Origin: Hydrogenophilales bacterium
GTDB taxonomy: Bacteria > Pseudomonadota > Gammaproteobacteria > Burkholderiales > Thiobacillaceae
DNA length: 64,000 nucleotides
Direction of reading: 5' to 3'
Assembly (NCBI GenBank): GCA_023258975.1
Contig: JAHFRD010000017.1
Location: 1-64,000 of the forward strand
The translations under genes were made by a program, and so were the position numbers. Below, in pieces: positions 38,991 to 49,628 of this stretch; positions within the stretch are counted from its first letter, which is position 1; every line of letters starts with the position of its first letter. The notes under the pieces are model-generated. The model worked only from the letters and a program-made list of their open reading frames with translations, was not told the origin of the DNA and searched no databases.

Positions 38991-40135
38991 GGCAAAGCCA
39001 GATAGCGATCAGACTGGTGCAGATTTTCATCCAGCATCACCAGCGGATCAATGTCAGAAATATCGTCGCCCTGGCTCACGACAACCTGAGTACGTTTCAA
39101 ATCCAGACCGAAGTAGCGTGGTATGGTTTGCTCTGAAGGCGGCGTTTTCATGCGCAATATCTCGAATTCCCGCAGTAAAAACAGACTGTGCGTAGCCAGA
39201 ATGACCTGCACACCCAAACCAGTCAGCACAAACAACGCCTCGGCAAGCAGTTTGATAGCTGCGGGATTCAGATTGGCCTCTGGTTCATCCCAAAACAGTG
39301 TGCCGCCACGCTCGATCACACCGTAGCGCAGTAGATAAATGAGCATCGCCAACTTGCGATGCCCTTCGGCCAAAAGTTGCGATTCCAGTTGGGAGCCATC
39401 CGAACGCTCGAACACCAAATCACCGTTGTCGAGTTTCAAATCGCCACCCAACAACTTTTGGATGCGTTGCATCACCTCGGGCAGGAGGGTCGATACCTCG
39501 CGCGGTTCCAGCGTGGACATCGCCACAGCAAGGTCGCGGTAGGTTTCATCCAGGGGAAATTCCCGGTATTTCTCGAACAGACCGATCAGGCCCTTGAACA
39601 AGGACACCATTTCCTTGCTCGGTACGAACACTTGCTGGGGCAAAAAGGCATTGGTGGCCGCAGCATCCGGCACTACGTCTGGCACAACCTTTGCCTTAAG
39701 CGTGCCGGACGTATCCTTGGTGCGTTGAATCTGAATATCCCAGGGCATGTCCTCCGGCAATCCCGGCGACGTGAACGGCGGTTCATCAGGCATGCGAATT
39801 TGAACCGTGGGGATATGTCCGCCCACCTCCGCTGTCAGTTTTGCGCCGCTCTTGCTTCCTTGGCGCACTAGCATGGCCAGGTCAGAGACCCGAAACAGTC
39901 CAGCCAACCGTTCGTCCAGATAAGACTCGGCCCGCTGCACATTCACCCGCGAGCGTTTGGCCGTCAGGTCCGGCCAGGCACGGCAAAACAAATACCCGAG
40001 TTTGAGGACATGGGTCTTACCCGTACCGTTATCACCCACGATGACATTTAGTCCTGGCGAAAACTCGAAGCGAGCGTCCTGAAATACCGTGAATTGCTTG
40101 ATGTGCAGTGATTTCAGCATGAACAGACTCCTCAA
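38987..40135 (-). CDS. AAA family (SMC/OLD-like) ATPase
   Basis: [60 protein letters not shown]. Confidence 0.85.
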   Translation of the reverse strand: MRSLFMLKSLHIKQFTVFQDARFEFSPGLNVIVGDNGTGKTHVLKLGYLFCRAWPDLTAKRSRVNVQRAESYLDERLAGLFRVSDLAMLVRQGSKSGAKLTAEVGGHIPTVQIRMPDEPPFTSPGLPEDMPWDIQIQRTKDTSGTLKAKVVPDVVPDAAATNAFLPQQVFVPSKEMVSLFKGLIGLFEKYREFPLDETYRDLAVAMSTLEPREVSTLLPEVMQRIQKLLGGDLKLDNGDLVFERSDGSQLESQLLAEGHRKLAMLIYLLRYGVIERGGTLFWDEPEANLNPAAIKLLAEALFVLTGLGVQVILATHSLFLLREFEILRMKTPPSEQTIPRYFGLDLKRTQVVVSQGDDISDIDPLVMLDENLHQSDRYLALP

Positions 40136-42072
40136 ATGTCCAGTTTCGACTGCGAGCCGACAATGCCCGCGTCAGCCGAGGCTTGTTCGATGCTCGACCA
40201 TGCACCGACCAGCTCGTTGTAGGCGCGTGCTTCTTCGGCCCAGCCTTTGCGTTCGCATAGTGTGTACAAGCGATAGGACAGCGCACGCATCGGCTCAGCC
40301 CGGGCTGGCATACGCGCGAGCAACGCGCCGGCAGCCGATTCGCCGTCCTGGTTGAGGGCACGAATCAGGTGGTGCAGGGCTTCCCAGATCGGCGTGCGCG
40401 TGTCGGTCTCGGGCGACCAGTCCGTGGGCAGTTCCGCCCAACGCAGTAACCGCAACTTGCCCGAGCCGCTCTCAACGACGCCGGAATCTTGCAAACCGCC
40501 GACGCTGGTGCCCTTTGCACGTGCCAGCACATCGGCATCACCGAACTTACCCTCTGCCCAGCCCTGGCCCTCGAACCAGTGCAGGCAGAACTGGGTGTCG
40601 TGGTCGAAGTCGTCCTCGGCCAGGAAGCGGTTGATGAGTTGCAGCGCGGTGCGCACGCTCATCGGTTTGCCATCGGCTTCGAGGACGGCGGTGTACTGGC
40701 TGAAGATGGCCATGCCGGGGCCGATGATGGCTTGCGACAAGTCCACCGGGGCGACCGGCGAATTGACCCCGCCCCGGGTCATGTCAAGGGTGGTCAGAGC
40801 AACTAGCTGACGTGACGTGAAGAGGTCACCATAGTCATCAAGGCCATAGTTGCTGACATTGACGCGGCACTTGCCGTGCATCTTGACCTCCGGCCTCCAC
40901 TCTGGAATCGCTTCGGCAGCGATAGCCTGGTGGTCGGCAGTCGGCGACAAATAGACGCGGCCTTTAGTGCCCTCCGCGACAATCGCCATGAGTCGGGTCC
41001 CCATGCGCCCTGCTGAACCTTCTACTCGGATGTGCTTGTAATCAATTGGCGAGTCAGAGAGCAGGCAGTAGAAGCCGCCGCGCTTACCCGCTGCCGTGCC
41101 GGCTGCGGCACCTTCCGGGGGCGTTCCGAACCGGACCTCAAATCGGTAGCTGTCGCCCTCGATCACCGGGTCGACATAGGCCTCCTTTCCTGCCTTGGTT
41201 GAAAGAACGAAGCTCGACGCAAGAGGAACTTCGACGTGCGAGAACGCTGGGTTGGGGCTTTTGACGGTGCGCGCCCATAGCCATGCGACAACAGGCAGTT
41301 TCTGACCCAGCAAAGGCTTCAGATCGGGACGCTCGGCCACCATGGTGGCCGTGACCTCTACCGGCGGGTACAGATGACCGATCCGTTTGTCGGCTTCGTC
41401 TCGCATCCAAGCGCCATAGCGACGCACGTCCTCGGCAAGACCCTTGACGCCTAGCCAGTCCTCGACGAGCTTCCGCTGCTTGTCAGTCTTCAGCATCGGT
41501 CCCACCGGCGCGCGATCGGCGAAACGTGGTGGGATGTCAATCATTGCCTTATTAATCGTCACTGCGACCGGGTTCAGGTCGCTGGCAAAGCTTTCGAACC
41601 CCAACCGCTGTGCTTCCAGTGGGATGGCTCCGCTGCCCGCAAATGGGTCGTGGAAGGCGGGCGGGTGATCCGGATTGAATAGCTCGGCCGCCTGGGGATG
41701 TGACCTGTTTAGCCGACAGGTTTCGACCCAACTGGCCCGGATAGCTGCTCGCGCGCGGTCAAGTACACCTTGGTTGTTGGTGTTCTCCCACTTCACGAGG
41801 TCTTTGATGATCTCGAACAGTTCCTCCCGCTTGGCTGCGGCCTGTGCCTTAGTCATTCCGGCGAAGTAACCACGCTCTCCACCCGGATCGTTCACTGTCT
41901 GAGCAAAGACCACCGCGCGCGCTGCAGCTACTGGTCTCTGCGCCCACCACTTATGGAGAGTCGTGGGATAGCCACCGGGGGCCTTCCTTTTTCTGAGGGC
42001 CGCCTCATCATTGATAGCGTCGAGCGGCAGGGCAACTTCGATGAGTTTTTTTGGGGTTTTGATGGGGATCAT
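40132..42072 (-). CDS. DUF1156 domain adenine-specific DNA methylase-like protein (apparently lacking motif IV)
   Basis: [50 protein letters not shown]; motif [20 protein letters not shown]; no (D/N/S)PPY found in translation. Confidence 0.8.
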   Translation of the reverse strand: MIPIKTPKKLIEVALPLDAINDEAALRKRKAPGGYPTTLHKWWAQRPVAAARAVVFAQTVNDPGGERGYFAGMTKAQAAAKREELFEIIKDLVKWENTNNQGVLDRARAAIRASWVETCRLNRSHPQAAELFNPDHPPAFHDPFAGSGAIPLEAQRLGFESFASDLNPVAVTINKAMIDIPPRFADRAPVGPMLKTDKQRKLVEDWLGVKGLAEDVRRYGAWMRDEADKRIGHLYPPVEVTATMVAERPDLKPLLGQKLPVVAWLWARTVKSPNPAFSHVEVPLASSFVLSTKAGKEAYVDPVIEGDSYRFEVRFGTPPEGAAAGTAAGKRGGFYCLLSDSPIDYKHIRVEGSAGRMGTRLMAIVAEGTKGRVYLSPTADHQAIAAEAIPEWRPEVKMHGKCRVNVSNYGLDDYGDLFTSRQLVALTTLDMTRGGVNSPVAPVDLSQAIIGPGMAIFSQYTAVLEADGKPMSVRTALQLINRFLAEDDFDHDTQFCLHWFEGQGWAEGKFGDADVLARAKGTSVGGLQDSGVVESGSGKLRLLRWAELPTDWSPETDTRTPIWEALHHLIRALNQDGESAAGALLARMPARAEPMRALSYRLYTLCERKGWAEEARAYNELVGAWSSIEQASADAGIVGSQSKLDI

Positions 42073-42077
42073 GGGTG

Positions 42078-42710
42078 CTAGCTTTGACGTGTCAGCACAT
42101 GCTTGATGGCTGTGGCAAATGGCAGGTGTGCCGTGGCTGCGAGTTCTTGCTGCAGCAGTGGCAACCAGTCGGCCTCGGGGAATTCGTTAGCCATCTCGGC
42201 GAATTCCTCTGCTGTCTGTACATAACCCGCAACTTCACGAAATCGAATCTGCCTCAATGCGCCATCGAGATTGAAGATGCGGATGGTCTCGCCGGCACGA
42301 TAATGGTCAACTGATGAGAGGTTCTCTCTGGGGTGAACAGAACCGTTCGGGGCAAAAACCAAGTAGTGCTCCGGGTCGTCCACATCAGGCTTGATCAGGA
42401 CTGCTGGTGAATAAACACTGCACCGATTGTCTTTGTGTTTGCCGCAACTATCTTCGCGGTTGCATGAACCGAACAAGTTGGGCCAGAGAAAAGTGACCGT
42501 AGGGTCGCGCCCCTTTTGGCGGAAATGTTCGATATGCCTTTTCCCGTTGCTGATATCTGCCTCGCAGTAGGCACAGCGTTGCCCTTGCATTGCCTCCAGT
42601 TCAGTCCAGATGGCTGCCTTATCTGCCGAACCGATGTTGCCCCAGTTGTGCAGGCCATGCTGATAATTTGCCAGACAGGTGGGCGCCATGCCCCTTTGCA
42701 GTTTGTGCAT
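42078..42710 (-). CDS. HNH endonuclease, TIGR02646/PtuB-like
   Basis: [52 protein letters not shown]. Confidence 0.82.
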   Translation of the reverse strand: MHKLQRGMAPTCLANYQHGLHNWGNIGSADKAAIWTELEAMQGQRCAYCEADISNGKRHIEHFRQKGRDPTVTFLWPNLFGSCNREDSCGKHKDNRCSVYSPAVLIKPDVDDPEHYLVFAPNGSVHPRENLSSVDHYRAGETIRIFNLDGALRQIRFREVAGYVQTAEEFAEMANEFPEADWLPLLQQELAATAHLPFATAIKHVLTRQS

Positions 42711-44219
42711 TCAATCACTCCCTTTGGAAATGGGCAGCTTCTGCTTGAACGCCTGCAAGCGGATCATTCGGTCGCACTCACGCATAACGGGGTGGCCAAT
42801 GCCAAAGTGGGCTTCGAGTTGCTTTCTCAGTGCATTGCCATCTGTGTCTTCGTGCAGATTTTGCTGAATCAAGGCGTGGTATTCGGAAAGCATCCTTGCT
42901 TCTGGTACATCGGGAATAGGGTCAACGCCCATGATTTGTGCCAACAAATCAGAGCTGGCCACACCGCGAGTTTGCAGGGCGACGAGTTCTATAACGGTGC
43001 GTTGTTTCCCTGATTCTGGATCGGCTTCCTGACTCAGGAGGCGAATGCACGAGGAGTCAACGCTGGTCAACACCTGCGGGCTGTGTGTGGTGACGATGAA
43101 CTGCAAATTAGGAAAGGCCGCAGCCAAATCGGTCAGCACGGTCTGCTGCCAGCCCGGATGCAAGTGCATATCCACTTCGTCAATGAGCACAATGCCATGT
43201 GTACGGCGTGGTGCGGCTTCCCCTTGATGAGCATTGAGTTTGTAGCAGCGGTAAGCGATGTCGCCAACCAGGGCCAGCATGTTGCGTATGCCGTCGCTGA
43301 GTTGGCTGACTTTGAGCTGGCCGTGGGTATCGTGGTTTAGAACCAGTTCTTCATGCTCAGCGCTGTATTGCAGACCATGCCAGCCGGTGTGCGGGTTGAG
43401 CATGGTATCTACGGCTTGCTGCACGGCCTTGAAGGGCGCGATGAGACCATAAGGAACGTCGGCATCAAATGGCAGCTTTTTTTCAAAATTCCGAATCTGT
43501 GCCTGTAAGTACGACTGATGAATACGGCTGAACCACACAGCAAAGTGCTTGTAGCTGGAGGATGGGTCCAGGCAATCACGATAGGCAAAGGTGCGAGATT
43601 GAGTTTCGCTGTCGGCTTGGCCATGTATGGCTGTCAGTTTCTTCTGCGCCCATAAGCGGCCTGTACCGTAGTAGCCCAGCATGGGCAAATCATCAGGTGA
43701 AGATCGCTCACCTGAAAAAATTCGCTGTTCTAAAGCCTTTGCGGTTTCATTGAGATTCAACGCGCCCACAATTACGGGCTCTTTGGTTTTCGTGCCCTTT
43801 TTGACGCTTTCCCGATAGCGCACACACTGCCAGGGAACATCCTCGTGACAAGCAACTGCAAGATCAAGCGCCGAGCCTTCAGGCTCAGGGAGTGGATTCT
43901 TCAATATGCCTTCAAGAATGAGTTGGCGAACCTGAAGTTGTCCTAAAGCTTTGATTTCTGCAGGCAACCGCCAGTCCATTTCATGCGATTGCACTTGCTC
44001 TCGCCGCACGTCATCAATCTGGATGCTTGTCACATCGTTGGTTGTGCTGCCCAAGTCAAAACCTGCGACATAGGGCCACAGAGCCACTTTGATGGCATCT
44101 AGAACGCTGGTTTTCCCCTGGCCATTTGGCGCAACCAAAACTGTCATTCGTGGGTGGAGATCCACCGAGAGAGAGTCAAAACAGCGGTAGTTTTTCAGGT
44201 AAACATGTTCAATCCGCAT
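42711..44219 (-). CDS. AAA family ATPase, PtuA-like
   Basis: [69 protein letters not shown]; immediately upstream of HNH gene. Confidence 0.85.
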   Translation of the reverse strand: MRIEHVYLKNYRCFDSLSVDLHPRMTVLVAPNGQGKTSVLDAIKVALWPYVAGFDLGSTTNDVTSIQIDDVRREQVQSHEMDWRLPAEIKALGQLQVRQLILEGILKNPLPEPEGSALDLAVACHEDVPWQCVRYRESVKKGTKTKEPVIVGALNLNETAKALEQRIFSGERSSPDDLPMLGYYGTGRLWAQKKLTAIHGQADSETQSRTFAYRDCLDPSSSYKHFAVWFSRIHQSYLQAQIRNFEKKLPFDADVPYGLIAPFKAVQQAVDTMLNPHTGWHGLQYSAEHEELVLNHDTHGQLKVSQLSDGIRNMLALVGDIAYRCYKLNAHQGEAAPRRTHGIVLIDEVDMHLHPGWQQTVLTDLAAAFPNLQFIVTTHSPQVLTSVDSSCIRLLSQEADPESGKQRTVIELVALQTRGVASSDLLAQIMGVDPIPDVPEARMLSEYHALIQQNLHEDTDGNALRKQLEAHFGIGHPVMRECDRMIRLQAFKQKLPISKGSD

Positions 44220-47200
44220 GACTATTCGTCCTTTCGGGAGGATTTGCTCGTTTCAATAGCTCTTGCAAATCCATGTTAATGCTGGTCACCGCCCAATCCG
44301 GTTCCTGCGTGAAGGGCTTGATCACGTAGAACGGCCCTTCGTGCTGGTCACCTTCGACCAGGACGATGGCCAGGATGAATTTGTCCTGCTGGTTCAACCC
44401 GTAGAGGATTTCGTTGCGGGTGACCGTGACAGTGGTGTTGCCCTTGGCGCGGCCCTTGACCTCGATGTGACGCGAGGGTGGTATCTTGCCATCCGTGCCT
44501 TTCGGCAGGCTGGTCACGTCCCAGCCGCATTTTTGCGCCGAAACATCGATGACTTCATGGCCGAGGGCGCGCTCGGCGTCCATCACGGCCTTCATCGCCA
44601 CCCACTCGACTCGCTTACGGGCATCGGCGTCTGCAGTCCATCCTGGCTGCGATTTACGCTGCATAAGCAGTCCGGCGGGGATGACCAATGCGCCGCCCGC
44701 CACAACCGGTGTAGCCGAGATGACGTGGCGCATCGCCAACAATTCCTTCTCGCGTGACTCTCGACGTGCGGTCAGGTCATCAATGGTGCGGCGGACGTTT
44801 TCGAGCGTCAGTCGCACGTCTTTACCGGCGGCGATGTCGTCTTGAAACTTGATGTAGCGATCCGACCAGTAGTTGATTTCTTTGACCAGGCGCTCGTGTA
44901 CGGCAGCCAGGGTCTTGTCGACGTTCTTTTCGCGCCGGGTGCGTACTTCGTCAAAGTGCTCGGGCACAAGGTGCGTGGAGGCATGAGAGAGGGCAACTTG
45001 TTCGAGGTTCTGGCCATGCTGGCCACTGAGCCATGACGCGCCCAGCACATCCTCAATCAAGCCCATATCCGCCTTGCTGATCGGTTCCAGGTCGAGGTGG
45101 GGGGCCCAGCCGGCATTGATTGCACCGCCTTGTGGGTCGATCTCGACAAATTGCATACGGCGCGAGATTACGTTCAACGCGACGTGGGCGGGCTCGCCCC
45201 CTTCTCTAACCGAGTGGTCGATGATGAACATGACCTTGGGTGTGATGCCCATGTCGCTCGGATCGACCAGCACAGTTCCCTGCTTGAGTTTGTTGCGATG
45301 CTGTTCCAGCACGAGATCGGTCACGGACTGCATGAGCGGATGGCCTGGATGCATCAGGCTGGCCATCGGTGCGCCGATGCGCTCGGTGAGACGGACGAAC
45401 TGCTTTTCGAAGCAGACACGCTCATAGCGGCGCAGCACCGGGTCGGCATTGCGGCGGTCGCGACCTGTGATCTGCCGATCCCGTTCGCGGATATTGGCCG
45501 GAACATGGGTGATCTCGTAACGGCCTTGCTCGCGGGGGCGCAGTTCGCCGCCAAGTTGCTGGAATGCCTGGTTGAAAAAGGAACGGATGAAATAGGGTTG
45601 CAGCTTGCGGGCCTCGGCCTTTTCCATCTCTTCCTTGACGGCAAACAGGCGTCGCTCGTCCATCACCTCTTCGCACAGGGCGTTGCGCTTGATGATGGTT
45701 TCGAGGTGCTGTGTGTCCAGAGCGCCTTCAACCTTGCGGTGCAGTCGGGCGCGTATCTCAGGGTCATCACCGTAGCGGATGGCTTCGATCAACAGGTCTT
45801 TGAGGCTTTTCTCTTCAAACACCTCGCCGAGGATGTCGAACACGCGGCCGCCCAGTGCTTTGCGCTCGACTTCCAGTTTTTCAAACAGGCGCTGGAATAC
45901 ATCGCCCTCGCGGGTTTCGGCGGCGACCATATTCCACAGGTGACAGACCTCGGTCTGGCCGATGCGGTGGATACGACCGAAGCGCTGCTCCAGTCGGTTT
46001 GGATTCCACGGCAGGTCGTAGTTGACCATCAGGTTGGCGTTTTGCAGGTTGACGCCTTCACCCGCCGCATCTGTGGCCAGCAACACGCGGGTGTCCGGAT
46101 CGTTGCGGAATAGCTCCTGCACCTTGCGGCGATCTTCGCGTTTGACGCCGCCGTGGATCATCACGACAGACTCTTCGTTGCCGATCAGGCCGCGAATCTT
46201 GACCGCGAGATAGTTCAGTGTGTCGCGGTGCTCGGTGAAGATGATGAGCTTACGTTGACGACCGTCTGCGTCGTGCATCTCGGGGGTGTTCTGCAGCAGT
46301 TTGGATAGCTCGTCCCACTTACGATCCTGGCCAGAGTGGACAACCTGGCGGGCCTGCTCCTCCAGATCTTCGAGGATGATGATTTCGGCCTCAAGCTCCT
46401 GGATGGTTTGTGCTGCCGTGGCTTGATCGACGACGGCTTCTTCGAAGTTCTCATAGTCGTCCGGTGAGAGTGCGTCAGCAGATTCCCAAATGTCCTCGGG
46501 GATATTGTTCAGGCTTATCGTCTCTGCCAGTGACTGGCCACGCTGACGAAGTTTTTCATCCTCGACGCGTCGCTTGAGTTTGTTACTACGGCGCTTGAGC
46601 GACTGGTAGATGGCTTCCGGGCTGGAGGCCAGGCGGCGCTGCAGGGAGGTCAGCGCGAAGCCGACCGTGCCCTTGCGTGCGCCATCCTGCAATTGATCCG
46701 CACGGTTCATTTCCTCCTTCACGTAGTCGGTGACGGCAGCGTAAAGCGCGGCCTCTCTATCGGAGAGTTTGTAGTTGGCTGTGCGGGCACGGCGCTCGGG
46801 GAACAGGGGTGAACCGTCAAACTTGAGCAGGTCTTCTTTGACCATTCTGCGCATCAGATCGGTGACATCGACCTTGTGCGCGCCATCGCGAAACTTGCCG
46901 TAGAAGCGGTCAGAGTCTAGCAACGACATAAATAACTGGAAGTCCTCTTCCTTACCGTTGTGAGGCGTGGCGGTCATCAGCAGGAAGTGGCGGGTAATCG
47001 AACCCAGCAATTCGCCGAGTAGAAAGCGTTTGGTCTTGTTGACCTTGTTGCCGAAGTAGCTGGCTGAGAGCTTGTGCGCTTCGTCGACGACGATCAGATC
47101 CCAATGCGAAAGGCGCAGCTTTTCCTGGAGGTCTTCATTGCGAGAGAGTTGGTCTACCCGGGCGACCATCAAGTCGATGTCATCGAAAGGGTTGCCACTT

Positions 47201-47772
47201 CGGGACTGTTCAACCTGCTCGCGGGAAAACAGCAAGAAGGACAGACCGAACTTCTCGAACATTTCGTCTTGCCACTGCTCGACCAGGCTGCCGGGCGCGA
47301 CGATCAGCACACGCTTGGCGTCGGCACGCATCAGCAGCTCACGGATGAACAGGCCTGCCATGATGGTTTTGCCGGCGCCGGGGTCGTCGGCCAAGACATA
47401 ACGCAGCGGCTGGCGTGGCAGCATCGACTCGTACACAGCTGTAATCTGATGCGGCAGCGGCTCCACGTTGGACGTATGGACGGCCATCATCGGATCAAAC
47501 AGATGGGCTAGATTGATCCGGTAAGCCTCGGCCGCGAGTTTGAACTCCTCGCCGGGGGCATCGAAGGCCCAGGGGCGGCCCGCTTCGGCCAACGACAGGT
47601 TGGCCTCGTCGGTGCGAAACAACATCCGCTCCAGAAGTTTGCCGTCCGACGTTTTGTAGTAGACGGTGAGTGCGCTGTCGCCAGCCGGCTCCGTGGTCAC
47701 GACGCGCACGACCTGTCCGGGTTCAATGCCGGAGATGACTGCGTTTTTCTGGATCTGCTCTAGCTTCAGCAT
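44209..47772 (-). CDS. SNF2-type helicase with C-terminal DUF3883-like domain
   Basis: [56 protein letters not shown]-term [26 protein letters not shown]. Confidence 0.9.
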   Translation of the reverse strand: MLKLEQIQKNAVISGIEPGQVVRVVTTEPAGDSALTVYYKTSDGKLLERMLFRTDEANLSLAEAGRPWAFDAPGEEFKLAAEAYRINLAHLFDPMMAVHTSNVEPLPHQITAVYESMLPRQPLRYVLADDPGAGKTIMAGLFIRELLMRADAKRVLIVAPGSLVEQWQDEMFEKFGLSFLLFSREQVEQSRSGNPFDDIDLMVARVDQLSRNEDLQEKLRLSHWDLIVVDEAHKLSASYFGNKVNKTKRFLLGELLGSITRHFLLMTATPHNGKEEDFQLFMSLLDSDRFYGKFRDGAHKVDVTDLMRRMVKEDLLKFDGSPLFPERRARTANYKLSDREAALYAAVTDYVKEEMNRADQLQDGARKGTVGFALTSLQRRLASSPEAIYQSLKRRSNKLKRRVEDEKLRQRGQSLAETISLNNIPEDIWESADALSPDDYENFEEAVVDQATAAQTIQELEAEIIILEDLEEQARQVVHSGQDRKWDELSKLLQNTPEMHDADGRQRKLIIFTEHRDTLNYLAVKIRGLIGNEESVVMIHGGVKREDRRKVQELFRNDPDTRVLLATDAAGEGVNLQNANLMVNYDLPWNPNRLEQRFGRIHRIGQTEVCHLWNMVAAETREGDVFQRLFEKLEVERKALGGRVFDILGEVFEEKSLKDLLIEAIRYGDDPEIRARLHRKVEGALDTQHLETIIKRNALCEEVMDERRLFAVKEEMEKAEARKLQPYFIRSFFNQAFQQLGGELRPREQGRYEITHVPANIRERDRQITGRDRRNADPVLRRYERVCFEKQFVRLTERIGAPMASLMHPGHPLMQSVTDLVLEQHRNKLKQGTVLVDPSDMGITPKVMFIIDHSVREGGEPAHVALNVISRRMQFVEIDPQGGAINAGWAPHLDLEPISKADMGLIEDVLGASWLSGQHGQNLEQVALSHASTHLVPEHFDEVRTRREKNVDKTLAAVHERLVKEINYWSDRYIKFQDDIAAGKDVRLTLENVRRTIDDLTARRESREKELLAMRHVISATPVVAGGALVIPAGLLMQRKSQPGWTADADARKRVEWVAMKAVMDAERALGHEVIDVSAQKCGWDVTSLPKGTDGKIPPSRHIEVKGRAKGNTTVTVTRNEILYGLNQQDKFILAIVLVEGDQHEGPFYVIKPFTQEPDWAVTSINMDLQELLKRANPPERTNSHAD

Positions 47773-47806
47773 GGTGTACCCGTAGTTACGCCGGAATGCC
47801 GCTATC

Positions 47807-48013
47807 TCAGGGTTTGCGACGGTTGTATGGCGACTGGTTGGTCGGCTTGAGCGAGATCTTTTCCTGACTGGCCTTTTGCGCCACGGCTTCGGGCGTGCGC
47901 TGCATCTTCAGGCCGATAACACGGGTCGGCGTATTCTTCTTAGCCAAATCATTGAGCTGAGAAACAGCCTCCGGGGTCCAGTGCTTACCGTGATTGCCAG
48001 GGGTTTTTGCCAT
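47807..48013 (-). CDS. small SANT/HTH-like protein
   Basis: [55 protein letters not shown]. Confidence 0.55.
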   Translation of the reverse strand: MAKTPGNHGKHWTPEAVSQLNDLAKKNTPTRVIGLKMQRTPEAVAQKASQEKISLKPTNQSPYNRRKP

Positions 48014-48024
48014 GATGAGCCTCC

Positions 48025-48405
48025 TTACTTGCCGAGTACGGGAATGGAGCGTGCGGTAAACAAGTCAGCCGCGAGGTGAAGCAAGTACGCGGAGCCGACA
48101 ACCAGAGCGCCTACGCGCAGCAGCTTTTGCCCGTCTGTTTCTGGTTTCCATTGGTAGGCTCGATGAAGGCCGTAGCCGACCATGCCGGCGAACGCAAAGC
48201 TGTGAAAAAACTGACGGTGATGCGGATGGATGGCCGGTTCAATGGCATCGGGTAAGCTCGCCAGCAGTGCTGACGCGGTTCCACCGACAATTGGATGCGC
48301 GATGCCTTGTTGCTGCTCAGGCGGCCGAGAGGTAAGGAAACTCGCTGTCGCCGCGAAGTTGATGATGCGATGGGTTGCTGCACAGGGCATGGACGTCGTC
48401 CTCAA
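48025..48405 (-). CDS. YdjM/DUF457-like membrane metal-dependent hydrolase
   Basis: HPIVGGTASALLASLPDAIEPAIHPHHRQFFHSFAFAGMVGYGLHRAY + hydrophobic C-terminus. Confidence 0.65.
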   Translation of the reverse strand: MRTTSMPCAATHRIINFAATASFLTSRPPEQQQGIAHPIVGGTASALLASLPDAIEPAIHPHHRQFFHSFAFAGMVGYGLHRAYQWKPETDGQKLLRVGALVVGSAYLLHLAADLFTARSIPVLGK

Positions 48406-49343
48406 TTGTCCGTTGATCGTGTCGGCGTTACATATCCTGGCGCGATACTGAGGTTGGCCACATCAACCAGCGATAGGTGATTGCGCAGCCACAGGTGGTA
48501 TTCGGCGCCTTTGAGGCTATGGTTCTCGGTGCAGTCCACGTTCCATCGGCGGAGCAGGTAGCCCGCAACTGCGGCACGGACACGAATGCGAAGAGCCCCG
48601 TCATCCATGCCATAGTCGGCCTCGATTGCGTCGGGGTGCTGGACGTTCGCCGGGTGCGGCACCAGTTCAAGCTCGACGATACGGGTCCACTGGATATCCT
48701 GGTCCGGCATTTCGTGTTCTTCAGTACTGCCGGCTATCAGTCGGGCATCGGCAATACGTGTCAGAACAAAATCCCGAAATTCGCCACTGCGCCGATCATA
48801 GGCACGGACATGCCAGCGCAACCCGTTGTCAGCCAGTGCAAACGGGACGATCTCCCGCGTGGTCAGTCCGCTGGACAACGCTCGATATGAAATCTCGACA
48901 ACACCCTTTCGATGAATGGCGCGCGTCAGCACAGACAGCGTTTCGAGATCCGGCTTATTTAATAACGCTGGCCCTTCGCAAGTAACGAGTGACTTGAACC
49001 GCAGCGGTTCACCATCCCCAAACCCCTGCGACAGCCAAGCGAGCACGCGCTCTACCGGATACTCAAACACCGGGCGAAACCACTCGCCGCGCACGTAAAC
49101 CTTGCCCTTGGGGTCGTAGTCGAGATTGCGCTGAGCAATCTCTTTGTACTGGGCGATATCCCTTGTCGCTGCCGCTGCCTGGATTCCAAACCGTGCCACC
49201 AAATCCTGGCGGCGAATTTCCCCGATGAAGCGTAGACGCAACTCGATAAAGGCGAGTCGGTCGCGCTGGGGCTGAGTCAGTTCTGAAATTTCTTCGTTTG
49301 ACATCCTGCGAGCCAATAATGGCTGGTTGGTACTCTTGCGCAC
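48402..49343 (-). CDS. WYL domain transcriptional regulator
   Basis: N-terminal wHTH RRQDLVARFGIQAAAATRDIAQYKE; WYL-like ISYRALSSGLTTREIVPFALADNGLRWHVRAYDRRSGEFRDFVLTRI. Confidence 0.85.
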   Translation of the reverse strand: MRKSTNQPLLARRMSNEEISELTQPQRDRLAFIELRLRFIGEIRRQDLVARFGIQAAAATRDIAQYKEIAQRNLDYDPKGKVYVRGEWFRPVFEYPVERVLAWLSQGFGDGEPLRFKSLVTCEGPALLNKPDLETLSVLTRAIHRKGVVEISYRALSSGLTTREIVPFALADNGLRWHVRAYDRRSGEFRDFVLTRIADARLIAGSTEEHEMPDQDIQWTRIVELELVPHPANVQHPDAIEADYGMDDGALRIRVRAAVAGYLLRRWNVDCTENHSLKGAEYHLWLRNHLSLVDVANLSIAPGYVTPTRSTDN

Positions 49344-49356
49344 AGTATATGTGTCG

Positions 49357-49407
49357 CGCTAAGATAAGTCTAGCGTGTCGTTATGCGACTAAGTGCTAAT
49401 CGTTATG
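49357..49407. promoter_or_regulatory. putative operator region between divergent defence operons
   Basis: CGCTA-N9-TAGCG 49357-49375; GTCG-N5-CGAC 49377-49389; direct repeat TCGTTATG at 49378 and 49400 (22-bp spacing). Confidence 0.4.
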
Positions 49408-49427
49408 ATTATAATAAGGGATGGTTT

Positions 49428-49613
49428 ATGAGCGATAACCGTTGGGACCAGCAGGGCATCCCCCACAAGGGGTGGAACTGTGTCGATGTCATCGACATCC
49501 GCGCCGACGGTGATGCTCGTGATATGAGGCCTGCTTGGCGATCCGCCAAATGTGCGGGAATCATCAAAATGGCCTGTTGGCAGTTGTTGCCGTGTTCTAT
49601 GTCTTTGGCGTAA
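49428..49613 (+). pseudogene. degenerate fragment of a small Cys-containing conserved protein
   Basis: MSDNRWDQQGIPHKGWNCVDVIDIRADGD matches a family N-terminus from memory; continuation (…IRQMCGN…) is in another frame. Confidence 0.35.
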
Positions 49614-49628
49614 CGAGGCCACATAGCC

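Noticed and set aside
42078-44219. Retron (ATPase + HNH effector)
   Set aside because: No reverse transcriptase or msr/msd-like region visible nearby.
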